DNA of 49,826 bases, from the IMG/VR virus record IMGVR_UViG_3300022841_000022, positions 1-49,826 of that record. One strand, written 5' to 3'. Positions 24,488-30,979 of the stretch are shown here, one piece after another. Each line of letters starts with the position of its first letter. Position 1 is the first letter of the stretch. The notes under the pieces were generated by a model, which saw only the letters and a program-made list of their open reading frames with translations, was not told the origin of the DNA and did no database searches. Source of the stretch: a virus. Position numbers and translations under genes: made by a program.

Positions 24488-24721
24488 TTACTCATTTATA
24501 AGGTTATTTAAAAACTTTCTCACAATTAAACATTGACTATCTGTTGGCGTTTCTTTATTTCCTAAATCTATATCAAATTCAACAAAAACCTCATTTGTAT
24601 AGTCATACAAAATGCTTAAATAATAATCTCCATCATCAATATTTAAAGACATTCTGCCACAACTTTTAAGATAATCGGATCTATCTAATAAATCTCTAAA
24701 TTGTTTGTTAGTTATTTCCAT
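24488..24721 (-). CDS. Small acidic protein
   Basis: A 77-residue acidic protein (MEITNKQFRDLLDRSDYL start) with a strand pair around YYLSILYDYTNEVFVEFDID, unusual among the mostly basic neighbours. Acidic small early proteins can mimic DNA or bind basic host proteins, but nothing here proves it. Confidence 0.6.
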   Translation of the reverse strand: MEITNKQFRDLLDRSDYLKSCGRMSLNIDDGDYYLSILYDYTNEVFVEFDIDLGNKETPTDSQCLIVRKFLNNLINE

Positions 24722-24725
24722 TTTT

Positions 24726-24923
24726 TTATGTTAAGTAAGTTAGTAATTTATTTAAGGCTTCATCTTTTGTAAAAGGTTTTTTTATTCCTTTGATTTTTCC
24801 CATTGCACCATTTTCGCAAACAGTAAGAGAATAACCTCCTTTTTTACATGGTTTTACATACCCTAATAAACTACCATCTTTTAAAACCTCTATTTTGTTT
24901 TCTATTTTTTTTACATGTAACAT
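24726..24923 (-). CDS. Small basic protein
   Basis: A 65-residue protein beginning MLHVKKIENKIEVLKDG, with a GGYSLTVCENGAMGKIKG stretch and a C-terminal helix DEALNKLLTYL. It looks like a small strand-strand-helix domain. Function unknown. Confidence 0.6.
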   Translation of the reverse strand: MLHVKKIENKIEVLKDGSLLGYVKPCKKGGYSLTVCENGAMGKIKGIKKPFTKDEALNKLLTYLT

Positions 24924-24929
24924 AGTTTT

Positions 24930-25175
24930 TTATTTTAAAAGGTTTCTAATTGATTTCATGTTTTTTTTTATCTGTACTCTTTCTTTTTTATCATGTTCTG
25001 TTATACTGTAACAGGTCATTGAGTCAATTACACCCACAGTAAAAGGTAAAGTACTAGAAATAAACATAGAACCAATACTAAATTTGCTCTTTATTCTTTC
25101 AAGCGATACAATTGTATTAAATTCTTTTTTTGATCCGTCTTGAAGTGTTACAGTTACTTTGTTTTTTGTTTCCAT
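24930..25175 (-). CDS. Small protein, unknown
   Basis: An 81-residue protein starting METKNKVTVTLQDGSKKEF, with a hydrophobic central strand (MFISSTLPFTVGVIDSMTCY) and a basic C-terminus. No family recognised. Confidence 0.6.
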   Translation of the reverse strand: METKNKVTVTLQDGSKKEFNTIVSLERIKSKFSIGSMFISSTLPFTVGVIDSMTCYSITEHDKKERVQIKKNMKSIRNLLK

Positions 25176-25178
25176 TTT

Positions 25179-25370
25179 TTATGATATTAAATAAGTTTTT
25201 ATTATTTCTTTTGAAAATTTATTATTGTTTACAAAATAATTAAATTCTATTTTAAATTTTTTATTATAAGGCTTTAAACTTATTGGGTTATACTCGTTTT
25301 TTTTTTGAAAATTTTTAATCCAATTAAAAATAATATCGTGTTTACATATTTTTTTTTTTGATGTTTTCAT
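25179..25370 (-). CDS. Small lysine-rich protein
   Basis: A 63-residue, strongly basic product (MKTSKKKICKHDIIFNWI start), rich in Lys, Asn and Phe. Composition follows the extreme AT bias of this region. Function unknown. Confidence 0.5.
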   Translation of the reverse strand: MKTSKKKICKHDIIFNWIKNFQKKNEYNPISLKPYNKKFKIEFNYFVNNNKFSKEIIKTYLIS

Positions 25371-25374
25371 AATT

Positions 25375-25575
25375 TTATTTTTTAGTTAATTTTTTTATTA
25401 TATCCATATACTTTGCAGCTTTTAAATAATTTTCTTTTTTTACTGCTTTAATACGTTTTTTATCTGCAATTTTTACTTGATCTTCAATGGTTAAATCTTT
25501 TTTTTCTTGCAGGTAGTAAATATGGATCCAACTTGAAAAAGGTTTTTTTTTATTACTTTCATCATCTTTTTCCAT
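25375..25575 (-). CDS. Small lysine-rich helical protein
   Basis: A 66-residue basic helical protein (MEKDDESNKKKPFSSWIH start). An early promoter module (25589-25633) lies just upstream of its ATG, so it may be the first gene of a sub-transcript. Function unknown. Confidence 0.6.
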   Translation of the reverse strand: MEKDDESNKKKPFSSWIHIYYLQEKKDLTIEDQVKIADKKRIKAVKKENYLKAAKYMDIIKKLTKK

Positions 25576-25588
25576 AATTTTATTTTTA

Positions 25589-25633
25589 CAAATTTAATAT
25601 TATTGTTATTATAATACGTTAAAGAAATGTTAA
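25589..25633 (-). promoter_or_regulatory. Early leftward promoter module, copy 3
   Basis: On the minus strand, TTAACATTTCTTTAACG (25633-25617) is followed after 20 bases by TAAATTTG (25596-25589), a match to the Bacteroidetes -7 consensus TAnnTTTG. The same upstream element and spacing occur at 29836-29881 and 28850-28894. It lies 14 bases ahead of the 25375-25575 start. Confidence 0.65.
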
Positions 25634-25941
25634 TTTTTATAATGTTGTTCAAGCATTTTATTAATGTTTTCAAAAAGATTTTCTTTATTTTTATTTTCTA
25701 TTTTTAACAATTCAATATATAATTCTTTTTTCATTAAATTGTAAGGTTCTAAATCTAAACCAAATTCAAAAACATAACCTAATTTTTTAACTTTTTTTAA
25801 CCATTTTTTACAATCCTTAAAATTTAATCCTTTTTTTTCGTGTTTTTTTTCAAATTTTATGCAAATTTTATTTAGATTTTTTTTTCTTAAATCATAATTA
25901 ATTATTAAACACTTATTTTCATATATTTTTTTTAATTCCAT
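25630..25941 (-). CDS. Lysine-rich helical protein
   Basis: A 103-residue, Lys/Glu/Asn-rich helical protein starting MELKKIYENKCLIINYDL. Possible coiled coil at about residues 20-50. No motif recognised; it ends where the promoter module begins. Confidence 0.55.
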   Translation of the reverse strand: MELKKIYENKCLIINYDLRKKNLNKICIKFEKKHEKKGLNFKDCKKWLKKVKKLGYVFEFGLDLEPYNLMKKELYIELLKIENKNKENLFENINKMLEQHYKN

Positions 25942-25945
25942 TTTT

Positions 25946-26128
25946 TTATTTTTTTACATAGTTATTAAAGTATTCTTTTGCTGTTTTTTCTGCATCATGT
26001 AGGTTTTTAAATTCCCATTGTATATGCTCGTTATCTGTTGGTTTCCCAGTATTTACAAAGAATTTATTGTTGTTTTTTTCAATATAACAGATAATTTTAT
26101 TTTTATTTTTTAGTTTTTTTATAATCAT
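25946..26128 (-). CDS. Small protein, strand-helix layout
   Basis: A 60-residue product (MIIKKLKNKNKIICYIEK start) with the stretch IQWEFKNLHDAEKTAKEYF near the C-terminus, a strand followed by a helix. Unknown function. Confidence 0.55.
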   Translation of the reverse strand: MIIKKLKNKNKIICYIEKNNNKFFVNTGKPTDNEHIQWEFKNLHDAEKTAKEYFNNYVKK

Positions 26129-26133
26129 GTTTT

Positions 26134-26232
26134 TTATTTTATTTTTATTATTATTAAGCTTACTGCAAAGAATACAATAAACCAGAAGAAAATTAATTTT
26201 AAAATTTCTATTGTTTTTTTATGATCTTTCAT
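26134..26232 (-). CDS. Single-pass membrane mini-protein
   Basis: A 32-codon frame: a charged N-terminus (MKDHKKTIEIL), then one hydrophobic helix (KLIFFWFIVFFAVSLIII). Expected to sit in the inner membrane. The clear membrane helix and the fit between neighbours support coding. Confidence 0.5.
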   Translation of the reverse strand: MKDHKKTIEILKLIFFWFIVFFAVSLIIIKIK

Positions 26233-26244
26233 GTTTTTTATTTT

Positions 26245-26499
26245 TTAATTAAAGAATTGAAAAAATCCTTTTTCTGTTTTTAGTGTTACTTTTTTATTTT
26301 TATGTAAAATCATTTTAAAAACTTTTTTTATAGTTTTAATATTTAGTTTTTCACTTTTATATGTTTGCGAACCATTACCAGGAATTGAATTTTGACAATA
26401 AGAAACAAATATAAACTGTTTTTTAAGCTGTTTTAATGTTATTTTAGGCAACAAATCACAATAATTTTTTAAATCGTTTAAATCTAAATTTTTAGTCAT
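26245..26499 (-). CDS. Small basic protein
   Basis: An 84-residue basic protein (MTKNLDLNDLKNYCDLLPK start) with a central FVSYCQNSIPGNGSQTYKSE segment and a C-terminal KKVTLKTEKGFFQFFN strand region. The hairpin at 26519-26565 lies just upstream of its start. Function unknown. Confidence 0.55.
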   Translation of the reverse strand: MTKNLDLNDLKNYCDLLPKITLKQLKKQFIFVSYCQNSIPGNGSQTYKSEKLNIKTIKKVFKMILHKNKKVTLKTEKGFFQFFN

Positions 26500-26518
26500 T
26501 TTTTTATTTTTTAGAATG

Positions 26519-26565
26519 AAAAATCATTCACTAATTGCCTTTTTTATAGCTAATGAATGATTTTT
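26519..26565. terminator. Perfect 12-bp hairpin in the early operon (possible attenuator)
   Basis: AAAAATCATTCA (26519-26530) and TGAATGATTTTT (26554-26565) are perfect inverted repeats around a 23-base loop. Each strand ends in a run of T, so it could act as a weak terminator in either direction. It separates two blocks of the early operon. Confidence 0.55.
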
Positions 26566-26576
26566 AAGGCTTCTTT

Positions 26577-26816
26577 TTACTGCTCGTATGCTATTAGATC
26601 GTAATTATCTGAATAAGCCAGAAACCCGCCTTTTTTTGATGGAATTATTTTTACATAATGAGATAATTTTTCCCGTAATTCCGTATTTAATAAATTACTA
26701 TTTTGTTTTTTTATGTTAATTATTGAAGAAACTAAATTTTCTATTAATGAATAAGAATTATAATAAGTTTCTTTTTCTTCTGTAATTACGTTTTTTACTA
26801 TTGTAGTTTTTTTCAT
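26577..26816 (-). CDS. Small protein, unknown
   Basis: A 79-residue protein starting MKKTTIVKNVITEEKETYY, helical in the middle, with a C-terminal strand pair KGGFLAYSDNYDLIAYEQ. Unknown function. It is the last gene before the hairpin at 26519-26565. Confidence 0.55.
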   Translation of the reverse strand: MKKTTIVKNVITEEKETYYNSYSLIENLVSSIINIKKQNSNLLNTELREKLSHYVKIIPSKKGGFLAYSDNYDLIAYEQ

Positions 26817-26826
26817 AATGTTTTTT

Positions 26827-27015
26827 TTATGCGTTTATATCTGTTAAATAATATTGATTTACATTACTAATGAAATTATAAATAATTATTCCATTTTGCT
26901 CTAAAATCATATTCCAGTAATGATTTTTATTTGCCAATTCTAAATTTTCAGTTTTAGTGTAATTTTTTGTATTAAAAACACTGTAAAACGTTTTTTCTGT
27001 TACTTCTATATACAT
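26827..27015 (-). CDS. Small protein, unknown
   Basis: A 62-residue protein (MYIEVTEKTFYSVFNTK start) rich in Asn and Tyr, mainly strand-like. Function unknown. Confidence 0.55.
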   Translation of the reverse strand: MYIEVTEKTFYSVFNTKNYTKTENLELANKNHYWNMILEQNGIIIYNFISNVNQYYLTDINA

Positions 27016-27027
27016 GATTTTTATTTT

Positions 27028-27363
27028 TTATAGTTCTAAATATTTAATTTCTCGCATTGATTGAAGCAATATAATTTGTTTTATTTGGTATTCAGTAGCA
27101 GTCAATTTTTTAGAAGCAATATTTAATGCTAATTTATCGTTAAATTGTAAATTTTTTACATTATTATACAAATCAATATTTTCTAATTGAGAAGAAGAAA
27201 GAAATTTTTTTACATGATTATAATAAAAAGTATAAATTATATTATTTTCTTTATTTTTTAATAGTGTTTTTAGTGTTAATTTTGTATATTTTTTGTCAGG
27301 AGTAAGGCAAACAATAAATTTATAATTTTTATTTATTAGATTTTTAATTTCTGTATTTTGCAT
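27028..27363 (-). CDS. Small protein, unknown
   Basis: A 111-residue product (MQNTEIKNLINKNYKFIVCL start), Lys/Asn/Leu-rich, with a C-terminal helical part ending LQSMREIKYLEL. No motif recognised. Confidence 0.55.
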   Translation of the reverse strand: MQNTEIKNLINKNYKFIVCLTPDKKYTKLTLKTLLKNKENNIIYTFYYNHVKKFLSSSQLENIDLYNNVKNLQFNDKLALNIASKKLTATEYQIKQIILLQSMREIKYLEL

Positions 27364-27374
27364 GATGTTTTTTT

Positions 27375-27548
27375 TTATATGTTTTTAACGTATTTTTTTA
27401 GTCCTGTTAATGTTTTAAATTGTTTAGTTAAGTTGAAGCCTATTAAATGAAATAATTTGTTATTAGGTGTATAATGTACCATAAAACCGTTTTTTATATA
27501 ATAATTTCTTTTAGACTGTTTTAAAATTTTAGCTATTGGATTGAACAT
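27375..27548 (-). CDS. Small basic protein
   Basis: A 57-codon frame: MFNPIAKILKQSKRNYY at the start, VHYTPNNKLFHLIGFNL in the middle, KKYVKNI at the end. It fits the gap before the tRNA-like element. Function unknown. Confidence 0.5.
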   Translation of the reverse strand: MFNPIAKILKQSKRNYYIKNGFMVHYTPNNKLFHLIGFNLTKQFKTLTGLKKYVKNI

Positions 27549-27585
27549 GTATTTTTATTTTTTAAATTAATATTTATTTTATTGT

Positions 27586-27643
27586 GCCTTATAAAAGAAT
27601 CGAACTTTAACAAACTATTATTTTATTTGCTACCATATAAGGC
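27586..27643 (-). other. tRNA-like element without a D arm (58 nt)
   Basis: On the minus strand, a perfect 7-bp acceptor-like stem GCCTTAT/ATAAGGC closes a 58-nt element. It contains a canonical T arm: four pairs plus loop TTCGATT, with G53-C61 and the conserved TTCRA. A D-loop-like GGTAGC remnant and a possible five-pair anticodon-like stem (GCAAA/TTTGT) with an oversized loop remain. It is about 15 nt too short for a normal tRNA. It may be a decayed tRNA gene or a minimal tRNA mimic. Confidence 0.6.
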
Positions 27644-27687
27644 AAATAAACAGTTTTAAAACATGTTTAGGTTTTTTTTGTATAACT

Positions 27688-27933
27688 TTAATACTCTGAT
27701 ATTAAATTTGTTTTTTGATCCTTTACAGTACATTTGTAGCCGTCATATTTAAATGCGTAACTCATGGAGTTACTTGTCTTATTCATAAACCATTTTAAAA
27801 CGCAAAAATCATTTTTTTGATCTTTGAAATAAATTATTTCTTTATGATCTTGAAAAACTGTATAAGTGTATAACATAGTTTTATTTTTAGGATTATTTTT
27901 GGGTTTTGTTGCTGCTGCTATTTTTTCGAACAT
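27688..27933 (-). CDS. Small basic protein
   Basis: An 81-residue protein starting MFEKIAAATKPKNNPKNK, with strands (YTYTVFQDHKEIIYF) and a C-terminal KYDGYKCTVKDQKTN segment. Function unknown. Confidence 0.55.
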   Translation of the reverse strand: MFEKIAAATKPKNNPKNKTMLYTYTVFQDHKEIIYFKDQKNDFCVLKWFMNKTSNSMSYAFKYDGYKCTVKDQKTNLISEY

Positions 27934-27936
27934 ATT

Positions 27937-28224
27937 TTAGTTTTTAGTGTTATTAATTTTTATTGTTTCAATAATTATAGGAGAATCAGAATAGGCAAAA
28001 GTTATTTTTTCACCTCTTAAATAAGCATAAAACTTTGCACCTGTTAAATTATTTTTGTTTTTTAATGTTAATTTATGCAAATTATATTTTTTAGAAAAAC
28101 GAGGTTTTGAAACAGGTATTAAAATGGTTTCTTTAGTTGTTAAGCTGTTAAAAGCTGATGAAAAAGTAATTAAAATTGTATTTTTATTTGTAATTTATAA
28201 AAAAATTTTTTTTGTAATTGTCAT
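27937..28224 (-). pseudogene. Small gene interrupted by an in-frame TAA near its start
   Basis: From ATG at 28224 the frame reads nine codons (MTITKKIFL), then TAA at 28197-28195. It stays open for about 85 further codons to a TAA at 27939-27937, ending ETIKINNTKN. The downstream part has protein-like composition (SSAFNSLTTKETILIPVSKP). Shifting the frame by one in the A/T runs does not help. It is either a nonsense-broken gene, a sequencing variant, or a gene that uses a non-ATG start. Confidence 0.45.
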
Positions 28225-28227
28225 GGT

Positions 28228-28623
28228 TTAGTTTTTTTGTAACATTAATTTAACATTTTCTTTAATTTTGTTTTTATGATCGTAGCACGTTAATAATATT
28301 TCTAAATTGTTAATAGTTAGATGATGTTGGCATGTACCATTAATATGATATTTAATTAAATGTAAAACAGAATTTAATTTTTTTTGAATATCTTTTTTTG
28401 TGTGTACATCTTTATCAAAAGTAATTTTAAGACAGTTTTTAACGTGATCTTTGCCATTGGTTAAAATCCTTACTTTTGCCTTCTTGTAATCGTAAGCATA
28501 TATGCGGGGTAAATAAATCCAGTTTTCGTCATATTTAAAATTGTCTACATAGCATGTAGATACTTTTATGGATTGATTTTTTAATAACTCCTTTGCAAGT
28601 GAATTGTAGCTAGTATGTTTCAT
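28228..28623 (-). CDS. Hypothetical early protein
   Basis: A 131-residue protein (MKHTSYNSLAKELLKNQSIK start), basic, with a strand-rich first half (STCYVDNFKYDENWIYLP) and helical second half. One of the larger genes in the AT-rich early block. No family recognised. Confidence 0.6.
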   Translation of the reverse strand: MKHTSYNSLAKELLKNQSIKVSTCYVDNFKYDENWIYLPRIYAYDYKKAKVRILTNGKDHVKNCLKITFDKDVHTKKDIQKKLNSVLHLIKYHINGTCQHHLTINNLEILLTCYDHKNKIKENVKLMLQKN

Positions 28624-28645
28624 GTTTTTAGTTTTTAGTTGTTTA

Positions 28646-28834
28646 TTATTGTTTAAAATCGTTTGTACATCTTTGAGAAATGTATATGTTTGAGAAAAAA
28701 GGGATTATTCTATAATTTAAAAGCATAGATTTTTTTTCTTTTCTATATTCTTTAAAGGTTTTAAAATCTTCTGAATTTATAATATCTACAGTTTCAATAG
28801 ATGAGTTATTTTTAATATTAAAGTATTTTACCAT
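28646..28834 (-). CDS. Small early protein
   Basis: A 62-residue product (MVKYFNIKNNSSIETVDI start, ISQRCTNDFKQ end). A promoter module (28850-28894) lies just upstream. Function unknown. Confidence 0.55.
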   Translation of the reverse strand: MVKYFNIKNNSSIETVDIINSEDFKTFKEYRKEKKSMLLNYRIIPFFSNIYISQRCTNDFKQ

Positions 28835-28849
28835 GTTTTTAGTTTTTTG

Positions 28850-28894
28850 TAAATTTAGTTATAAATGTATTGTTAATCGTTAAAGAAGTGTTAA
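28850..28894 (-). promoter_or_regulatory. Early leftward promoter module, copy 2
   Basis: On the minus strand, TTAACACTTCTTTAACG (28894-28878), then 20 bases, then TAAATTTA (28857-28850), one base off the TAnnTTTG consensus. Same architecture as the modules at 25589-25633 and 29836-29881. It lies in the short spacer ahead of the 28646-28834 gene. Confidence 0.6.
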
Positions 28895-28897
28895 AAA

Positions 28898-29107
28898 CTA
28901 ATTAGATAAATAAAAACTAATTAGATGAAAATTTGAGTTTCTAACCGTTTTACAATAATCTAAATTGTATTTTTTTAGTTCGTTTCTGTAGACAAATAAA
29001 CAGTTATTAATATATAATTTTTTGTGAATTTTAGCCATATTTAAAGGCAGTTTACAAAGTATGTTTCTAATTGATAAACCATTGTAAATAATTTTATTAG
29101 TATTCAT
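28898..29107 (-). CDS. Small basic early protein
   Basis: A 69-residue protein (MNTNKIIYNGLSIRNILCKL start), basic and Asn/Tyr-rich. Unknown function. Confidence 0.55.
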   Translation of the reverse strand: MNTNKIIYNGLSIRNILCKLPLNMAKIHKKLYINNCLFVYRNELKKYNLDYCKTVRNSNFHLISFYLSN

Positions 29108-29119
29108 TTTTTTGTGTTT

Positions 29120-29488
29120 TTAAAGTTTATTTTTAATACTTAAAAGTTCACTTAAATAATAAACATTTGATTTTTTAATGTTTAGATTAATTAAATTTTT
29201 AAAATCTAATTGAGATAAATTTATTTGATTTTTTAAAATGTTTCGGTAAAACTCTGCAAAAGAATAAAGTTTAGATCCTTCGCAAAGTTTAATTTGTGAT
29301 TTTAAAAATATATTTAAATTGATAAATTTTATTTTATCTTCAATTTCTAATATCTCAAGTTTTAAAGTTTTTAAAACACCATGTAAAAAAGGAGGTGTAT
29401 TTTTTAAAGTTTTAAAATTTTCTAATTCTTTGCTTTTAATATCTTTAAAAGTGTTTAGATCCGTTAAACTGTAGTTTTGTAAGTTCAT
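29120..29488 (-). CDS. Helical early protein
   Basis: A 122-residue, Leu/Lys/Asn-rich helical protein starting MNLQNYSLTDLNTFKDIKSK, with probable coiled-coil character. I chose the ATG at 29488 because the longer frame to 29539 would overlap the upstream mini-gene. Unknown function. Confidence 0.6.
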   Translation of the reverse strand: MNLQNYSLTDLNTFKDIKSKELENFKTLKNTPPFLHGVLKTLKLEILEIEDKIKFINLNIFLKSQIKLCEGSKLYSFAEFYRNILKNQINLSQLDFKNLINLNIKKSNVYYLSELLSIKNKL

Positions 29489-29511
29489 TTTTGAGTTTTT
29501 AAAGTGAATAA

Positions 29512-29622
29512 TTATATTTTCGCGCCATTGATAAAGCAATCAATTAAAACAGCAGCAACAGCAACAGCAATAAAAGAAATGCAAATAAATTTTAATACGT
29601 GTAATAAAGTAATTTTGTACAT
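29512..29622 (-). CDS. Membrane mini-protein, first gene of the early operon
   Basis: A 36-codon frame (MYKITLLHVLKFICIS start) that is essentially one hydrophobic helix with an Ala/Val-rich centre (FIAVAVAAVLI). It is the first reading frame downstream of the early promoters. A CATTGATAA motif overlaps its 3' end. Confidence 0.5.
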   Translation of the reverse strand: MYKITLLHVLKFICISFIAVAVAAVLIDCFINGAKI

Positions 29623-29644
29623 GATTTTTAATTTTAAGTTAATT

Positions 29645-29722
29645 TAGTTACCTGAAAGGGAAACGATCCCAATTTTATACCATACAGGCAAACGTTTGCT
29701 TTTTCGGTTTCCTACTAAGCTA
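29645..29722 (-). other. Degenerate tRNA-like sequence
   Basis: On the minus strand TAGCTTAGTAGG resembles a tRNA D arm, and about 45 bases later GGGATCGTTTCCC resembles a T arm. No matching 7-bp acceptor stem closes it. I read it as tRNA-derived or chance resemblance, not a working tRNA. Confidence 0.3.
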
Positions 29723-29730
29723 CAAAGATT
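29723..29730 (-). promoter_or_regulatory. Possible leftward -7 box beside an inverted repeat
   Basis: Minus-strand AATCTTTG differs from TAnnTTTG in the first base. It lies immediately downstream of the inverted repeat at 29731-29754, which would then occupy the spacer of this promoter. Confidence 0.35.
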
Positions 29731-29754
29731 CTGTTTTGATCATTGACAAAACAG
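29731..29754. promoter_or_regulatory. Perfect inverted repeat, operator candidate
   Basis: CTGTTTTG and CAAAACAG form a perfect 8-bp inverted repeat around the 8-base centre ATCATTGA. There is no T run next to it, so a terminator is unlikely. Its place beside a -7 box suggests a repressor or activator site. Confidence 0.5.
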
Positions 29755-29835
29755 CTTTAAGTACAAAGGAGGCTAAAACCTGACAAACCCAATAAGAGAA
29801 AGAACGAAGTAAAAAAGTAAATCTTAATTACATTA

Positions 29836-29881
29836 CAAAGATACAACAGTAATACAGTTATAAACGTTAAAGAAATGTTAA
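29836..29881 (-). promoter_or_regulatory. Early leftward promoter module, copy 1 (main early promoter)
   Basis: On the minus strand, TTAACATTTCTTTAACG (29881-29865), 21 bases, then TATCTTTG (29843-29836), a perfect TAnnTTTG. It is the best match of the three modules and lies upstream of the first leftward gene. The upstream element contains two TTAAC half-sites 11 bases apart. Confidence 0.7.
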
Positions 29882-30063
29882 AATATATAATAATATTACT
29901 AAATAAGTAAATTAAAACCTTATAAGACAACAAAACAAACTAAATCTATAACATAATGTTTAATTTTAAACAAATAACACTACTTTTACACTAATAAATA
30001 AAACATGAATAAATAAATAAAAAATAGTAAAAAGTTTTAATTTGTATCTTTCCTGCTCCTGCT

Positions 30064-30074
30064 CATTGATAAAG
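30064..30074. repeat. CATTGATAA motif in the control region
   Basis: One of four exact copies of CATTGATAA (29526, 30064, 30206, 30448), plus a near copy CATTGACAA at 29741, all within about 930 bases. A further inverse copy overlaps the ATG at 49396. Possible binding site for an initiator or regulator. Confidence 0.45.
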
Positions 30075-30355
30075 GTTAAATTATAAGAAGGTAATAAGAC
30101 AAATAAACATAAGAGTAAAAAACAATTTAAAACAGAACCACAACCAGTAAAACAATTAGATCATAATTAAAGCAACAAAATTAAAAAGGTATAAAACATT
30201 CCGCCCATTGATAACTGTTAAACAACCATAAGAGAGAGAAGAGACAAACAAAACATAAAGAGAAACAACACAACAAAAAACAAAGCAAACGTTTTAAAAG
30301 TTTTCTCCTGCTGCAATTCTCCTGCAATAATAAAATAACTTAATTAATCAAATAT

Positions 30356-30979
30356 ATGAAGAAGACACAAAAACACACAAACAAACTACAAACCTCAAAA
30401 AATACGGGTGCTGCCGTCAAGTCAATAACAGACAGGGATAAACTGATCATTGATAACTATTTAGAGACTTTTAACAAGTCAAGGAGTGTTATGGATGTAA
30501 TGCCAGAGATGAAGCACCAAAGCCAAGCCAACCACCTGTTTACCGCCATATGGGATAAGAAGGAGGTACAAACATACATCAAGGAGCGAAGATCATACCT
30601 AACAAGCCAACGGCCAGGCTTAACAATTTACGAGGTAGCGCAGGAACTACAGAATCAAGCTTATAACGATGTCACAGAGGTACTAGCATGTAAGACCGAG
30701 GAAGAGCTCAAAGACTTACCAGCAAGCACGCGTAGACTTATACAAGATTACAAGATTACAGAGCGAACAGAGACAGACAGAGCAGGAAACCAGATTAAAA
30801 CTAAAGATTTCACCTTTAAATTTGTAAATAAATTAGATGCACTAAAGGAATATAACAAAGTTACTGGCATGTATGCAATCGATAATAGCCAAAAACAAAG
30901 CAATATAGACTTATCAAAGCTAGATCCTTCCTTACAATTAGCATTACTTAAGGCATTTGAACTGCAAAAAGATAGTTAG
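30356..30979 (+). CDS. terS: Terminase small subunit
   Basis: A 207-residue DNA-recognition subunit of the packaging motor. The N-terminal part contains DRDKLIIDNYLETFNKSRSV, a helix-turn-helix-like region, then LTSQRPGLTIYEVAQELQNQ, the oligomerisation region typical of Bacteroidetes TerS proteins. The C-terminal region (KLDALKEYNKVTGMY) matches the conserved end that precedes a short tail. It is first in the rightward cluster. Its codons favour C-ending forms (ATC, ACC, GCC) unlike the T/A-ending codons of neighbours, and its sense strand is T-poor. No other TerS candidate is present. Confidence 0.82.
   Translation: MKKTQKHTNKLQTSKNTGAAVKSITDRDKLIIDNYLETFNKSRSVMDVMPEMKHQSQANHLFTAIWDKKEVQTYIKERRSYLTSQRPGLTIYEVAQELQNQAYNDVTEVLACKTEEELKDLPASTRRLIQDYKITERTETDRAGNQIKTKDFTFKFVNKLDALKEYNKVTGMYAIDNSQKQSNIDLSKLDPSLQLALLKAFELQKDS

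Larger units (their letters stand above)
29623..30355. other. Control region between divergent operons, no protein gene
   Basis: These 733 bases hold no reading frame I can support. They contain two leftward -7 boxes (29723-29730 and 29836-29843), a perfect 8-bp inverted repeat (29731-29754), three full or near copies of CATTGATAA (29741, 30064, 30206), and tRNA-like text at 29645-29730. From about 29,880 onward the plus strand is poor in T and rich in A and C. This is the best candidate for the start of early transcription and possibly the replication origin. Confidence 0.6.

Noticed and set aside
12369-30355. Integrase, repressor or toxin-antitoxin genes
   Set aside because: I looked for integrase catalytic residues, serine recombinase starts and toxin pairs and found none I could support.
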